A DNA stretch of 64,000 nucleotides from NCBI GenBank assembly GCA_025350145.1, contig JANXYH010000082.1:1-64000 (forward strand). The letters run 5' to 3'. Shown piece after piece: positions 18,286 to 33,246 of the stretch (the stretch's first letter is position 1; each line of letters begins with the position of its first letter). The DNA is from Burkholderiales bacterium (lineage in GTDB: Bacteria > Pseudomonadota > Gammaproteobacteria > Burkholderiales > Burkholderiaceae_C). Position numbers and translations under genes: made by a program. The notes under the pieces are model-generated. The model saw only the letters and a program-made list of their open reading frames with translations. It ran no database searches and was not told the origin of the DNA.

Positions 18286-18909
18286 TCAGCTTTTGGCCGG
18301 GGAGGCGGTCGACTTGTTCTTCTGCGCCAGGGCGTTGATCAGCGCGTCGATACCGCCATTGGCCAGATCCTTGGCGAACTGCCCCCGGTAGGCATCGACC
18401 AGCCAAAAGCCACCGATGTTGATGTCGTAGATCTTCCAGGTCTCGGCAGCCCTTTCAAGCCGGTAGTCCAACTGGATCGCATCGCCCCGGCTGCGCACTT
18501 CGGTGCGCACCACCAATTCGGTCTGGTCGGCGCCGCCGCGCAAGGGCTTGACGTTGATGGTCTGGTCCTTGACCTGGGTCAGCGCGCCGGCATAGGTGTT
18601 GACCAGCAGCGCCTTGAACACCTCCAGCATGCGGGTCTGCTGGTCCGGGCTGGCACCCCGCCACTGCGGGCCGACGGCGCTGCCGGTCATGCGCTGGAAG
18701 TTGACGCTCGGCATAACCTTGGTATCGACCAGGGCCCGGATACGGCCGAGGTCGCCGCCCTGCAGGGCCTTGTCGGTCTTGAGCGCGTCCAGCACCTCGC
18801 CGGACAACTGGCGCACAAATGCGTCAGCGGCCAGTGGCTCGGCGCGCAGTGCCGGGCTCAGCGCCAGCAGTGTCAGGGTGAGGGCCGCCAGGCCAAGTTG
18901 TCGCAACAT
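18286..18909 (-). CDS. mlaC: periplasmic phospholipid-binding protein MlaC
   Basis: Soluble periplasmic shuttle carrying phospholipid between MlaA at the outer membrane and MlaFEDB at the inner membrane. 207 residues with a signal peptide (LLALSPALRAEP). Typical MlaC/Ttg2D features are present: MPSVNFQRMTGSAVGPQWR, the LLVNTYAGAL helix and a C-terminal WKIYDINIGGFWLVDAYRGQF block. ATG 18909 has an aagga site; the track start at 18960 is upstream of that. It lies between mlaA and mlaB. Confidence 0.93.
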   Translation of the reverse strand: MLRQLGLAALTLTLLALSPALRAEPLAADAFVRQLSGEVLDALKTDKALQGGDLGRIRALVDTKVMPSVNFQRMTGSAVGPQWRGASPDQQTRMLEVFKALLVNTYAGALTQVKDQTINVKPLRGGADQTELVVRTEVRSRGDAIQLDYRLERAAETWKIYDINIGGFWLVDAYRGQFAKDLANGGIDALINALAQKNKSTASPAKS

Positions 18910-18994
18910 GAGAATGGTCCTTTGGGGAGTCGGGCGAACGGTCTGTCCGCCGACCATCAACGCGCCGCCCGGCGCCGAGGTTCACCGCTGCCGG

Positions 18995-19735
18995 TCATTT
19001 GCTGGCCGGTGGCGCAGCATCTTCGGGTGGATCGCCGTCGTAGATCAGGCTGCGGCGTCGCGCCAGGTAGGCATCGCGCAGCAGGATGTACTTGTCCAAG
19101 GCGATGCCATCGAGCACCTGCCCGGCGGTCAGCAAATGCACCCGGGTGTCGAGCGCACGCACGGCCGTTGCCAGATTGCGTTCGCGCGCCCGGTGCAGCA
19201 CCAGGCTGGGCCCCGACAGGCCCTCGTCCACCAGCCGGGCGCTGCCATCGCGCAGGCTAGACGGCCCGAGCAAGGGCAGCACCAGGTACGGGCCGCTGCC
19301 TACGCCCCAGACACCCAGGGTCTGACCGAAGTCCTCGTAGCCGCGCCGCTCCAAGCCAATTTCGTCGGCGGGGTCGAAGAACCCGCCCAGGCCGAACAGG
19401 GTGTTGGTGCCGACCCGCATGCCCATCTCCAGCGCCAACTGCGGCTTGGCCTGCAGCAGCAAGTTCAGCGCCGACCAGGCATCGCCGAAATTGCCCAGGA
19501 CGTTGGAGATGCCGTCGCGCAACCATTCCGGCACGACCGCCTGGTAGGCCTGCGCGGCCGGCTTGAGCGCGGCCTTGTCCAGGCCTTCATTGAAAGCAAA
19601 CACCTGGCGGTTGAAACCTTCCCAGGGGTCGGCCTTGTTGGGCGGGCCAGACTCGGTGGTGGCGCAACCGGCCAGTTGCAGAACCGCGCCGAGTGCCATC
19701 GCACAGGCGCCACGGCGCCAGCCAAGTCCGCTCAT
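18995..19735 (-). CDS. mlaA: MlaA (VacJ) outer-membrane lipoprotein
   Basis: Outer-membrane lipoprotein (246 residues) that removes mislocalised phospholipid from the outer leaflet. It has a lipobox (LQLAGC), then the MlaA signature DPWEGFNRQVFAFNEGLDKA, NNL-type helices and FGQTLGVWGVGSGPYLVLPLLGPSSLRD. In gammaproteobacteria mlaA is usually elsewhere; here, as in many Burkholderiales, it lies inside the mla operon, overlapping mlaD by 4 bases (ATGA). Confidence 0.94.
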   Translation of the reverse strand: MSGLGWRRGACAMALGAVLQLAGCATTESGPPNKADPWEGFNRQVFAFNEGLDKAALKPAAQAYQAVVPEWLRDGISNVLGNFGDAWSALNLLLQAKPQLALEMGMRVGTNTLFGLGGFFDPADEIGLERRGYEDFGQTLGVWGVGSGPYLVLPLLGPSSLRDGSARLVDEGLSGPSLVLHRARERNLATAVRALDTRVHLLTAGQVLDGIALDKYILLRDAYLARRRSLIYDGDPPEDAAPPASK

Positions 19736-20229
19736 TTCTTCGCTCCTTCGCTCTTGCCAGCGCCGTCGGTGCCGGCCTCGGCAGCCTTGTTGAATAGAAA
19801 CTGGCTGATCAGGTTCTCCAGCACCACCGCCGACTGGGTCTGCTTGATCTCGCTGCCCGGGGCCAGGTTCTTCAGCTCGCCGCCAGGCTCCAGGCCGATG
19901 TATTGGTCGCCGAGCAGTCCGGCGGTCAGGATCTTGGCCGAGGTGTCGACCGGGAACTCGTAGCGGCTATCGATCTCAAGGGTGACCACGCCCCTGAAGA
20001 ACTTCGGGTCGAAACCGATGTGGCTGACACGGCCGACCGTGACGCCGGCCGAACGCACCGTGGCACGCGGCTTGAGGCCGCCGATGTTGTCGAAGTTGGC
20101 GCGCAGGGTGTAGCTGTCGTTGCTGCCGAAGCTGGCCAGGTTGGCGGCCTTGAGCGCCACAAACAGCAGCGCCGCCAGACCCAGCAGGACGAACAGCCCG
20201 ACCGCGGTTTCAAGTCCTCTTCGTTGCAT
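19732..20229 (-). CDS. mlaD: MCE-domain protein MlaD
   Basis: Inner-membrane-anchored periplasmic protein (165 residues) with one N-terminal transmembrane helix (TAVGLFVLLGLAALLFVAL) and one MCE domain (about 38-118, including RSAGVTVGRVSHIGFD and GLLGDQYIGLEPGG). It forms the hexameric ring of the Mla complex that exchanges lipid with MlaC. The Lys/Ala/Gly-rich C-terminal tail is probably disordered. 24 bases separate it from mlaE. Confidence 0.94.
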   Translation of the reverse strand: MQRRGLETAVGLFVLLGLAALLFVALKAANLASFGSNDSYTLRANFDNIGGLKPRATVRSAGVTVGRVSHIGFDPKFFRGVVTLEIDSRYEFPVDTSAKILTAGLLGDQYIGLEPGGELKNLAPGSEIKQTQSAVVLENLISQFLFNKAAEAGTDGAGKSEGAKK

Positions 20230-20253
20230 GGTGGCTGTGCCTTGGTTGTGGGC

Positions 20254-21036
20254 TCAAGGGGTGGAGAACATGAGCGCGGTGAGGATGAAATCCATGCCCA
20301 ACACGGCCAGCGATGAGATCACAACCGTGCGGGTGGTGGCATAGGCCACGCCCTCGGGCGTGGCCTCGGTGACATAGCCCTGGTAGAGCGCGACAAAGGT
20401 GCAGATCAGGCCGAACACCGCGCTCTTGGCGACGCCATTGCCGATGTCGCGCCAGATGTCGACGCGGGCCTGCTGGATCGACCAGAAGTTGCCCGCATCG
20501 ATGCCGATCAGGCCAACCGCGACCACCCAGGCACCGACGATACCAATCGCCGAGAACAGGATCGCCAACAGCGGCATCGCTACCACACCGCCCAGAAGGC
20601 GAGGCGCCAGCACCCGGGCGCGCGGGTCGATGGCCATCAACTCCATCGCTGCGAGCTGCTCGCCGGCCTTCATCAGGCCGATCTCGGCGGTCAGCGAGGT
20701 GCCGGCCCGGCCGGCGAACAGCAGCGCCGTGACGACTGGCCCGAGTTCACGCACCAGGCTCAGATTGACGATCAGGCCCAGCGATTCGGCGGCGCCGTAG
20801 GCCACCAAGGCGTAGTACATCTGCAAGGCCAGGACAAAGCCCACCGCCAGCCCCGAGGCCAGAATGATCACCAGCGAGCGGTTGCCGATGGCGTGGATCT
20901 GCGCCACCACCAGCGAGAACCGGCGCAGCGCCTGCGGCAGCACCCGGACCAGTTCGGCAAAGAAGATCGCCGCCTGGCCGAGTGCCCGCAACAGGCCCAG
21001 CACATGGGCGCCGACCGAGCGGATGGCGTCCATCAT
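20254..21036 (-). CDS. mlaE: permease MlaE
   Basis: Inner-membrane permease of the phospholipid transporter, 260 residues with several membrane spans and the conserved MlaE block RELGPVVTALLFAGRAGTSLTAEIG followed by MKAGEQLAAMELMAIDP. Start ATG 21036 overlaps the mlaF stop (ATGA); an adjacent second ATG (21033) is an alternative. The track ORF to 21231 is an upstream shadow. Confidence 0.94.
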   Translation of the reverse strand: MMDAIRSVGAHVLGLLRALGQAAIFFAELVRVLPQALRRFSLVVAQIHAIGNRSLVIILASGLAVGFVLALQMYYALVAYGAAESLGLIVNLSLVRELGPVVTALLFAGRAGTSLTAEIGLMKAGEQLAAMELMAIDPRARVLAPRLLGGVVAMPLLAILFSAIGIVGAWVVAVGLIGIDAGNFWSIQQARVDIWRDIGNGVAKSAVFGLICTFVALYQGYVTEATPEGVAYATTRTVVISSLAVLGMDFILTALMFSTP

Positions 21037-21851
21037 GGCGACGCCAACCCGAAGTCGCTGGCGAGATCGGCCGCCGGGTAGTGGAACTTGACCGGCCCGT
21101 CGGGCTCGCCACGAACGAACTGGCGCACCTCCGGGTCGGTCGAGTCCATCAGCTCCCTGGGCGTGCCCTGGGCGACGATGCGCCCACCCGGGGCGGCCAT
21201 CAAGACCACGTGGTCGGCGATCGCCATGCACTCGGGCACGTCGTGCGAGATCACCAGCGAGGTTGCGCCGGTGACGTCGTTGAGGGTGCGGATCAGCTTG
21301 GCGGCCACACCCATCGAAATCAGGTCCAGCCCGGCGAAGGGCTCGTCATAGATGATCAGCTCGGGGTCGAGTGCGATCGCCCGGGCCAGGGCGATGCGCC
21401 GGGCCATGCCGCCCGAGACCTCGGCGATCTTCAGCGCCGCGGCGCCGCGCAGGCCGACCGCATTGAGCTTCATCAGCACGATGTCATGGACCAGCGACTC
21501 GGGCAGGTCGGTCATCTCGCGCAGCGGGAATGCGACGTTGTCGTAGACCGTCAGGTCGGTGAACAGGGCGCCGAACTGGAACAGCATGCCCAGGCGGCGG
21601 CGCAGCCGGTAGAGCTGCTGGCGGTTGCGGACATCGACGACCTCGCCGTCGAACACCACTTGACCGCTGCTGACGCCGTGGACACCGGCGACCAGGCGCA
21701 TCAGGGTGGTCTTGCCGCAGCCCGAACCACCGAGTATGGCCGTGACCTGGCCGCGTTGAAAACGCAGGTTGACGTCGTTGAGGATGGTGCGACTGGCGTC
21801 GTAGCCAAACTTGACGTGGTCAATCGCGATCAGCGTGTCGGCGGCGGTCAA
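21033..21851 (-). CDS. mlaF: ATPase MlaF
   Basis: Cytoplasmic ABC ATPase of the Mla complex. Walker A GGSGCGKTTLMR, Q-loop FQFGALFTDLTV, signature EVSGGMARRIALARAIA, Walker B ELIIYDEP and switch His SHDVPE are all present. No in-frame ATG or GTG lies at a sensible place. The TTG at 21851 gives 272 residues, close to the usual 265-270, so I chose it although its ribosome site is weak. First gene of the mlaFEDACB operon. Confidence 0.9.
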   Translation of the reverse strand: MTAADTLIAIDHVKFGYDASRTILNDVNLRFQRGQVTAILGGSGCGKTTLMRLVAGVHGVSSGQVVFDGEVVDVRNRQQLYRLRRRLGMLFQFGALFTDLTVYDNVAFPLREMTDLPESLVHDIVLMKLNAVGLRGAAALKIAEVSGGMARRIALARAIALDPELIIYDEPFAGLDLISMGVAAKLIRTLNDVTGATSLVISHDVPECMAIADHVVLMAAPGGRIVAQGTPRELMDSTDPEVRQFVRGEPDGPVKFHYPAADLASDFGLASP

Positions 21852-21988
21852 AGAGTGAAAGGCGTCGGTGCGGGCAGGTTCGAAAAGATTCTCGCATGCC
21901 GTGTTTACCCTAGTGCCAGGCCACCGCCGGGCGCTGGCGCAAAGAAGTGTGCAGCGCCGGCTCGAATCTGTCCGAGATCGGCTTCGGT

Positions 21989-23217
21989 TCAGCCCAGCGC
22001 CTGGCCGAAGTCGTCGATCAGGTCGGCGGCGTCTTCCAGGCCCACGGACAACCGGATCAGGCCGTCGCTGATCGCCATCGCGGCGCGCACCTCGGCGCCG
22101 GCCTCGTGGAAGATGGTCGGCGCGACCGGGATGATCAAGCTGCGGTTGTCGCCCAGGCCGGTGGCCTTGATCGGCAATTGCAGGCGGTTGAGCACCGCAA
22201 CAAGCCGGCCGGGGTCGCGCAATTCGAACGACAGCAGCCACGAGCCGGCCGAAAACAGCGCCCTGGCAATCGCGTGCTGCGGGTGACTGGGCAACATCGG
22301 GTAGCGCACGCCGCCGATCGCCGGATGGGCCAGCAGCCAATCTGCCAGGCGCAGCGCCGTGGCGCTGGTCTGGGCCACGCGCAGGGCCAGCGTCTCGCTG
22401 CCCAGGCTGATCTGGTGCGCCTGCTCGGACGACAGCGAGGCGCCCATGTCGCGCAGGCCCTTCTTGCGGATCTGCTGCAAGGCCTGCTGGCGGGGATCGA
22501 GGCGGCGATAGGAGGCAAAGATGTTCGGGTACGTCGACCAGTCAAAACAGTCGGTGGCGGTGACCGCGCCACCCAGCGCCGCACCATGGCCGGCGATGGT
22601 CTTGGTCAGCGAGTTGATGACCAGGGCAGCGCCGACATCGCGCGGGCGGAACAGGGCCGGCGAGGTGATGGTGTTGTCGACCACGTAGACCAGGCCGCGC
22701 TCGCGGCAGAGCTGGCCCAGTGCCGCCAGGTCGGGGACCTGGGTGCCGGGGTTGGCAATGGTCTCGACGAACACCATCCGGGTGTTGGGCCGCAGCGCGG
22801 CGCGGACCGCGTCGATGCTGCCGCTGTCGACCAGGCTGACCGCCACGCCCAGATCGGCCAGGGTGCCGAAGAAACTGTGGGTGTTGCCAAAGACGTAGCG
22901 GCTGGCCAGCAGATGGTCACCGGCGCGCAGCAGCGTCAGCATGGTTGCCGTGATCGCCGCCATGCCGGTGGCAAAGCAGACCGTGCCCAGCCCCGCCTCC
23001 ATGCCGGTGATGCGCGACTCCAGCGCCGCCGTCGTCGGCGTACCCTGGCGGGCGTAGTTGTAGGCCGGGGTCTTGAGCGTGCCCTGGAACACGCCGATCA
23101 GGTCCTCGACCCGCTCGAAACCGTACTGCACCGAGCTGTGGATCGGCTCGTGGATCGCGCCCGCAGGCGTGCCGCGCAGGCGGTCGGCATGCTGGGCTGT
23201 GCTGGCGGGCTTCAGGG

Positions 23218-23221
<4 letters not shown>
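21989..23221 (-). CDS. Cys/Met-metabolism PLP-dependent enzyme (O-acyl-homoserine sulfhydrylase/gamma-lyase family)
   Basis: Cytosolic PLP enzyme of 410 residues of the cystathionine gamma-synthase/MetZ/MegL family. Landmarks are [15 protein letters not shown] near the N-terminus, [13 protein letters not shown], the Asp loop VVDNTITSP and the PLP lysine in [11 protein letters not shown]. The family includes O-succinyl/acetylhomoserine sulfhydrylases (methionine synthesis) and methionine gamma-lyase; which reaction applies is not settled here. It overlaps the gltD stop by 4 bases (ATGA), so it is probably expressed with glutamate synthase. Confidence 0.87.
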
Positions 23222-24690
<1,469 letters not shown>

Positions 24691-24728
24691 TTTTTTGTTC
24701 CTGTCTTGCTGTGCGCCGATCTGGTCGC

Positions 24729-29498
<4,770 letters not shown>

Positions 29499-29570
29499 GG
29501 CAGGCTCCTTCGCAACACAGGGGGGGCGAATTTACTGCACCGCAGCAATTGACTCAAGCGCTATTAATTA

Positions 29571-29630
29571 GGGTCAGACCCATTAAAGTGGCGCAACTGC
29601 GCGGTGTGCCCTGTTTAATGGGGACACACC
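29571..29630. repeat. REP-like palindromes beside the transposase gene
   Basis: Three nested or adjacent inverted repeats occur in 60 bases: gggtcagaccc (29571-29581); cccattaaa (29579-29587) with tttaatggg (29614-29622); and ggtgtgccc (29603-29611) with gggacacacc (29621-29630). Such imperfect palindromes flank REP-associated transposases. They lie between the gltB start and the 3' end of the transposase gene. Confidence 0.65.
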
Positions 29631-29648
29631 ACTCTCCACGCGCGGCGT

Positions 29649-30335
29649 TCAAGCCCGCCGCGGCCTGCCGCGCGGCCGCGCCGCCACGGGCCGGCCGGCG
29701 CTCTGCGCCAGATCGCGCAAAAACGCCGGATCGCCCAAGGCCCAGCCGCTGTGGGCAGCGGCCAGCACGCGCTGCATGTCGGCGGCATTCAAGCCATCGT
29801 CGATCAGCCTGCGGTAGCTGGCCTCGCGTTCGAACGGGGTGTTGCCCAGTTCCCAATAGGACCGCGCCAAAGTCACCAGCGGGTCGCGCACCAGGCCGAG
29901 GTGGTGGCGCGCGCTGGACCAGACATAGTCGCCAGCGCAGGGCACCTTGCCGCGCTGCAGCGCCAGCAGATCGATCGCCAGCAAGGCTGCATGCGCCAAG
30001 CCGCCGGGCTGGACCACTGCGGCGCGGAACCGCCCGGCCCAGAGGCTGCCGCTGCGGCCGTGGCGCCGGTTGAAACCGGCCACATAGCGCCGGCCCAGGC
30101 CCTGCATCAGCCGGCCCAGGCCTTCGCCAAGGACCGGCGTCAGCAACAGCCAGATCTCGTCGTCGAGCAGCGCATAGGCATGCACGGCCGCGGGATGCTG
30201 GCGTGCGGATTCGCGCAGCGCGCCCAGGAACAGGCGCCGGTCGGCGTCGTCGCGGAACACCGCGTCGCCGGCATGCCCGACCAGGCGCACCAGGTGCGGC
30301 AGACCGGCCACGGCCAGGCGCGGCTGGCGAGCCAT
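29649..30335 (-). CDS. REP-associated tyrosine transposase (Y1_Tnp) homologue with degraded HUH motif
   Basis: Protein of 228 residues resembling IS200-like/RAYT transposases: N-terminal MARQPRLAVAGLPHLVRLVG, a central VHAYALLDDEIWLLLTP, LMQGLGRRYVAGFNRRHGRSGSLW with the catalytic-type Tyr, and a C-terminal basic tail. The usual HxH (as in NHVHLLLTP) is replaced by EIW at the aligned place, so metal-dependent nicking is unlikely. It sits between dgt and gltB, where Burkholderiales often carry such genes. It may be a domesticated or dying copy; the frame itself is intact. Confidence 0.8.
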   Translation of the reverse strand: MARQPRLAVAGLPHLVRLVGHAGDAVFRDDADRRLFLGALRESARQHPAAVHAYALLDDEIWLLLTPVLGEGLGRLMQGLGRRYVAGFNRRHGRSGSLWAGRFRAAVVQPGGLAHAALLAIDLLALQRGKVPCAGDYVWSSARHHLGLVRDPLVTLARSYWELGNTPFEREASYRRLIDDGLNAADMQRVLAAAHSGWALGDPAFLRDLAQSAGRPVAARPRGRPRRA

Positions 30336-30341
30336 GGCCTC

Positions 30342-31535
30342 TCAGATCGGCGCCTGCGTGAACACGTCGCGCCCGCTCAGGCGTTGGTGCTCGCGGGCGG
30401 CGAACCGGTCGGTCATGCCGGCGACGTAGTCAGCGACGGCGCGGTGGCGGCCATCGCCGGCAGCGTTGGCGCTGTGCTCGGGCGGCATCTCGTCGGGCCG
30501 GGCGAGGTAGGCGGCGAACAACTCGGCGACCACGCCGCGTGCCTGCTCGGTGGTGCGCTGCACCTGCGGGTGGCGGTACAGGGCAGCGAACAGAAAGCGC
30601 TGCAATTCACGGGTGGCCTTGGCCATCGCAGGCGAAAAGGCGACCAGGCCGGGCTGCCGACGGACCGCATCGGCGTCGGCCGGGGCGGCGGCTATCAGGC
30701 GCAGCGAGGTGTGGTCGATCACGTCATGGACCTGCGCCGACAACAACCGGCGGATGGTCTCGAACAAGAGTCGGCGGCCAGGCTGGTGCGCCAGTTGCGG
30801 GTGATCGGCCAGGGCCTGGGCGCGCAGCCTACGCACGATCCCGACCTGGTCGAGCTGGTCCAGGCTGAGCAGGCCGGAGCGCACGCCATCGTCCAGGTCA
30901 TGGGCGCTGTAGGCGATCTGGTCAGCCAGATCCGTGAGTTGGGCCTCCAGGCTCGGCTGGCTGCCGACCAGGAAGCGCTGCCCAACGCCGCCGGGCTGCT
31001 CACGCTCCAGCAGCCGGGCATTGCGCCGGCTGCAATGCTTCAGGATGCCCTCACGGGTCTCGAAGCACAGGTTCAGCCCGTCAAAGGCCGGGTAGCGCGC
31101 CTCCAGGCGGTCGACCACGCGCAGGCTCTGCAGGTTGTGCTCGAAGCCGCCGTGGCCACGCATGCAGGCGTTGAGCGCGTCCTGCCCGGCGTGGCCGAAC
31201 GGGGTGTGGCCCAGGTCGTGGGCCAGGGCGATGGCCTCGACCAGGTCCTGGTTCAGCCCCAGGCCCCGGGCAATCGAGCGGCCCAGTTGGGCGACCTCGA
31301 GCGAGTGCGTCAGCCGGGTTCGAAACAAATCACCCTCGTGGTTGACGAAGACCTGGGTCTTGTAGACCAGGCGCCGGAAGGCGGTGCTGTGCACCACCCG
31401 GTCGCGGTCGCGCTGGAAGTCGTCGCGCAGCCGAACCGCCGGCTCCGCGTGCAGGCGGCCGCGCGACCGGGCGGCGTGGCTGGCGTAGCGTGCCAGGCCC
31501 GGCCCAGCGCCGAGGCGCTCAGGCACTGTGGGCAC
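30342..31535 (-). CDS. dgt: deoxyguanosinetriphosphate triphosphohydrolase-like protein (HD domain)
   Basis: Predicted dNTPase (397 residues) hydrolysing dGTP or other dNTPs to nucleoside and triphosphate. The HD metal site is intact: [12 protein letters not shown] supplies the first His, [13 protein letters not shown] the HD pair, and [16 protein letters not shown] the last Asp. The N-terminal [11 protein letters not shown] motif is typical of the short bacterial dGTPase-like family. GTG 31535 overlaps the 3' end of aroB by 17 bases. Confidence 0.92.
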   Translation of the reverse strand: MPTVPERLGAGPGLARYASHAARSRGRLHAEPAVRLRDDFQRDRDRVVHSTAFRRLVYKTQVFVNHEGDLFRTRLTHSLEVAQLGRSIARGLGLNQDLVEAIALAHDLGHTPFGHAGQDALNACMRGHGGFEHNLQSLRVVDRLEARYPAFDGLNLCFETREGILKHCSRRNARLLEREQPGGVGQRFLVGSQPSLEAQLTDLADQIAYSAHDLDDGVRSGLLSLDQLDQVGIVRRLRAQALADHPQLAHQPGRRLLFETIRRLLSAQVHDVIDHTSLRLIAAAPADADAVRRQPGLVAFSPAMAKATRELQRFLFAALYRHPQVQRTTEQARGVVAELFAAYLARPDEMPPEHSANAAGDGRHRAVADYVAGMTDRFAAREHQRLSGRDVFTQAPI

Positions 31536-32613
31536 GGATGGCCGCGCCGACTTCAGCCTCGGGCGCGGCGCGCAGCACCGCCCGGCCCAGGCCGTCGATC
31601 AAGACATAGCGGATCGCGCCGGCCTCAGCCTTTTTGTCGGTCTGCATCAGTTGCAGCCACTTGTCCAAGGGCCAGGCTGGCGCCTGCACCGGCAGGCCGG
31701 CACGCAGCAAGAGATTGCGCAGACGCGGCACCAGGCCGGGCTCGGCCAGGCCCAGGCGCACCGACAACTCGGCCGCGATCACCATGCCGCAGGCCACGGC
31801 CTCGCCGTGCAGCCAGGCGCCAAAACCGAGGCCGGCCTCGATCGCATGGCCGAAGGTGTGGCCGAAATTGAGGATGGCGCGCAGGCCGCCCTCGCGTTCG
31901 TCCTGGCCGACCACCTCCGCCTTGATTTCGCAAGACCGGCGCACCGCGTGGGCCAGGGCTTGCGGATCGCGGGCCAGCAGCCGGTCGATGTGTGATTCCA
32001 GCCAGGCCAGCAATGCCGGATCGGCGATCGGGCCGTACTTGATGACCTCGGCCAGACCGGCGGCCAGCTCGCGCGGTGGCAGGCTGCTGAGCAGGTCGAG
32101 GTCGCACACCACCCGCAGCGGCTGGTAGAACGCGCCCACCATGTTCTTGCCCAAGGGGTGGTTGACGGCGGTCTTGCCACCGACCGAAGAATCGACCTGG
32201 GCCAGCAAGGTGGTCGGCACCTGCACGTAGGGCACGCCGCGCATGTAACAGGCGGCGGCAAACCCGGTCATGTCGCCGACCACCCCGCCGCCCAGGGCGT
32301 AGAGCACGGTCTTGCGGTCGCAGGCCGCGCCCAGCAGGCAGTCGAACACCCGGTTCAGGTGGACCCAGTCCTTGTACTGTTCGCCGTCCGGCAGGGCCAG
32401 TTGCAGCACCCGGCCGTGCTGGCGCTCAAGTTGGTTGGCCAGCCGCTGGGCATAGCGTGGCGCGACCGTGGTGTTGCTGACGATCAGCGCGTCGGCCGAT
32501 GCCGGCAGGCCTTGCCAGGCCGACGGATCGTCGAGCAGGCCGCTGCCGATCAGGATGTCGTAGCTGCGCTGCCCAAGGGTGATTCGAACCGGGGGCTGGG
32601 CGGGTGCGGACAT
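31519..32613 (-). CDS. aroB: 3-dehydroquinate synthase
   Basis: Second step of the shikimate pathway: DAHP to 3-dehydroquinate, NAD- and metal-dependent. 364 residues. Motifs: [51 protein letters not shown] and the metal-binding Glu/His set ([22 protein letters not shown]). ATG 32613 (MSAPAQ) is chosen over the track ATG at 32655, which lies in the 3' end of aroK. Confidence 0.96.
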   Translation of the reverse strand: MSAPAQPPVRITLGQRSYDILIGSGLLDDPSAWQGLPASADALIVSNTTVAPRYAQRLANQLERQHGRVLQLALPDGEQYKDWVHLNRVFDCLLGAACDRKTVLYALGGGVVGDMTGFAAACYMRGVPYVQVPTTLLAQVDSSVGGKTAVNHPLGKNMVGAFYQPLRVVCDLDLLSSLPPRELAAGLAEVIKYGPIADPALLAWLESHIDRLLARDPQALAHAVRRSCEIKAEVVGQDEREGGLRAILNFGHTFGHAIEAGLGFGAWLHGEAVACGMVIAAELSVRLGLAEPGLVPRLRNLLLRAGLPVQAPAWPLDKWLQLMQTDKKAEAGAIRYVLIDGLGRAVLRAAPEAEVGAAIRAHSA

Positions 32614-32651
32614 GGCCGCGATTATCGGTGCCGGCCGCGCGCCTGCGCCGG

Positions 32652-33242
32652 TCAAGCCTTGATCGGCGGCGGCGGCGGCGGCGGCATCGACAGCACCCGG
32701 CCTACCGTGGCCGGCACCTGCAGCGGGTCGATCACCCCGGCCAGTTCCAGTTGCATCAGGATCATGTTGACCAGGGTCGGCACCGATGGCCGTCCGGTCT
32801 CGATGACGAAACGGGCGGCCTGGCGGTACAGCGGGTCACGCTCGTGGTACAGGTCGCGGAGCCGGCGCAGCGGGTCCTTGACCTGCAACAACGGCCGCTG
32901 CAGGTCGTGGCGCAGGCGCCGAAACAGCTCTTCGGGCGTAGAGCGCAGATAAACCACCTGGGAGCGCGCCGCCAGAATGCGCCGATTGGCCTCGCGCACC
33001 ACCGTGCCGCCGCCGGTGGCCACCACCGCCTGGCCGGTCTGGGCGACATCGGCGATGACCTCTTGCTCCAGTTCGCGAAAGGCCGGCTCGCCATGCTGCT
33101 CGAAGTAGGCGCGGATCGAGCCGCCGATGCGTCGCTCTATCTCGTGGTCGCTGTCGATGAAGCGCCAGCCCAGTTGGCGCGCCAAGTGGCGCCCGACCGT
33201 GGACTTGCCACAGCCGGGCATGCCAACGAGCGAAATGGTCAA
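32652..33242 (-). CDS. aroK: shikimate kinase
   Basis: Phosphorylates shikimate with ATP. 196 residues: P-loop [15 protein letters not shown], shikimate-binding [17 protein letters not shown] and the lid [10 protein letters not shown] run of eight prolines near the C-terminus ([12 protein letters not shown]) extends the usual end. No in-frame ATG lies before the P-loop; TTG 33242 gives [13 protein letters not shown], as expected, and lies 4 bases after the stop of the Ig-like lipoprotein gene. The track start at 33359 is unlikely. Confidence 0.92.
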   Translation of the reverse strand: MTISLVGMPGCGKSTVGRHLARQLGWRFIDSDHEIERRIGGSIRAYFEQHGEPAFRELEQEVIADVAQTGQAVVATGGGTVVREANRRILAARSQVVYLRSTPEELFRRLRHDLQRPLLQVKDPLRRLRDLYHERDPLYRQAARFVIETGRPSVPTLVNMILMQLELAGVIDPLQVPATVGRVLSMPPPPPPPIKA

Positions 33243-33246
33243 GGCA

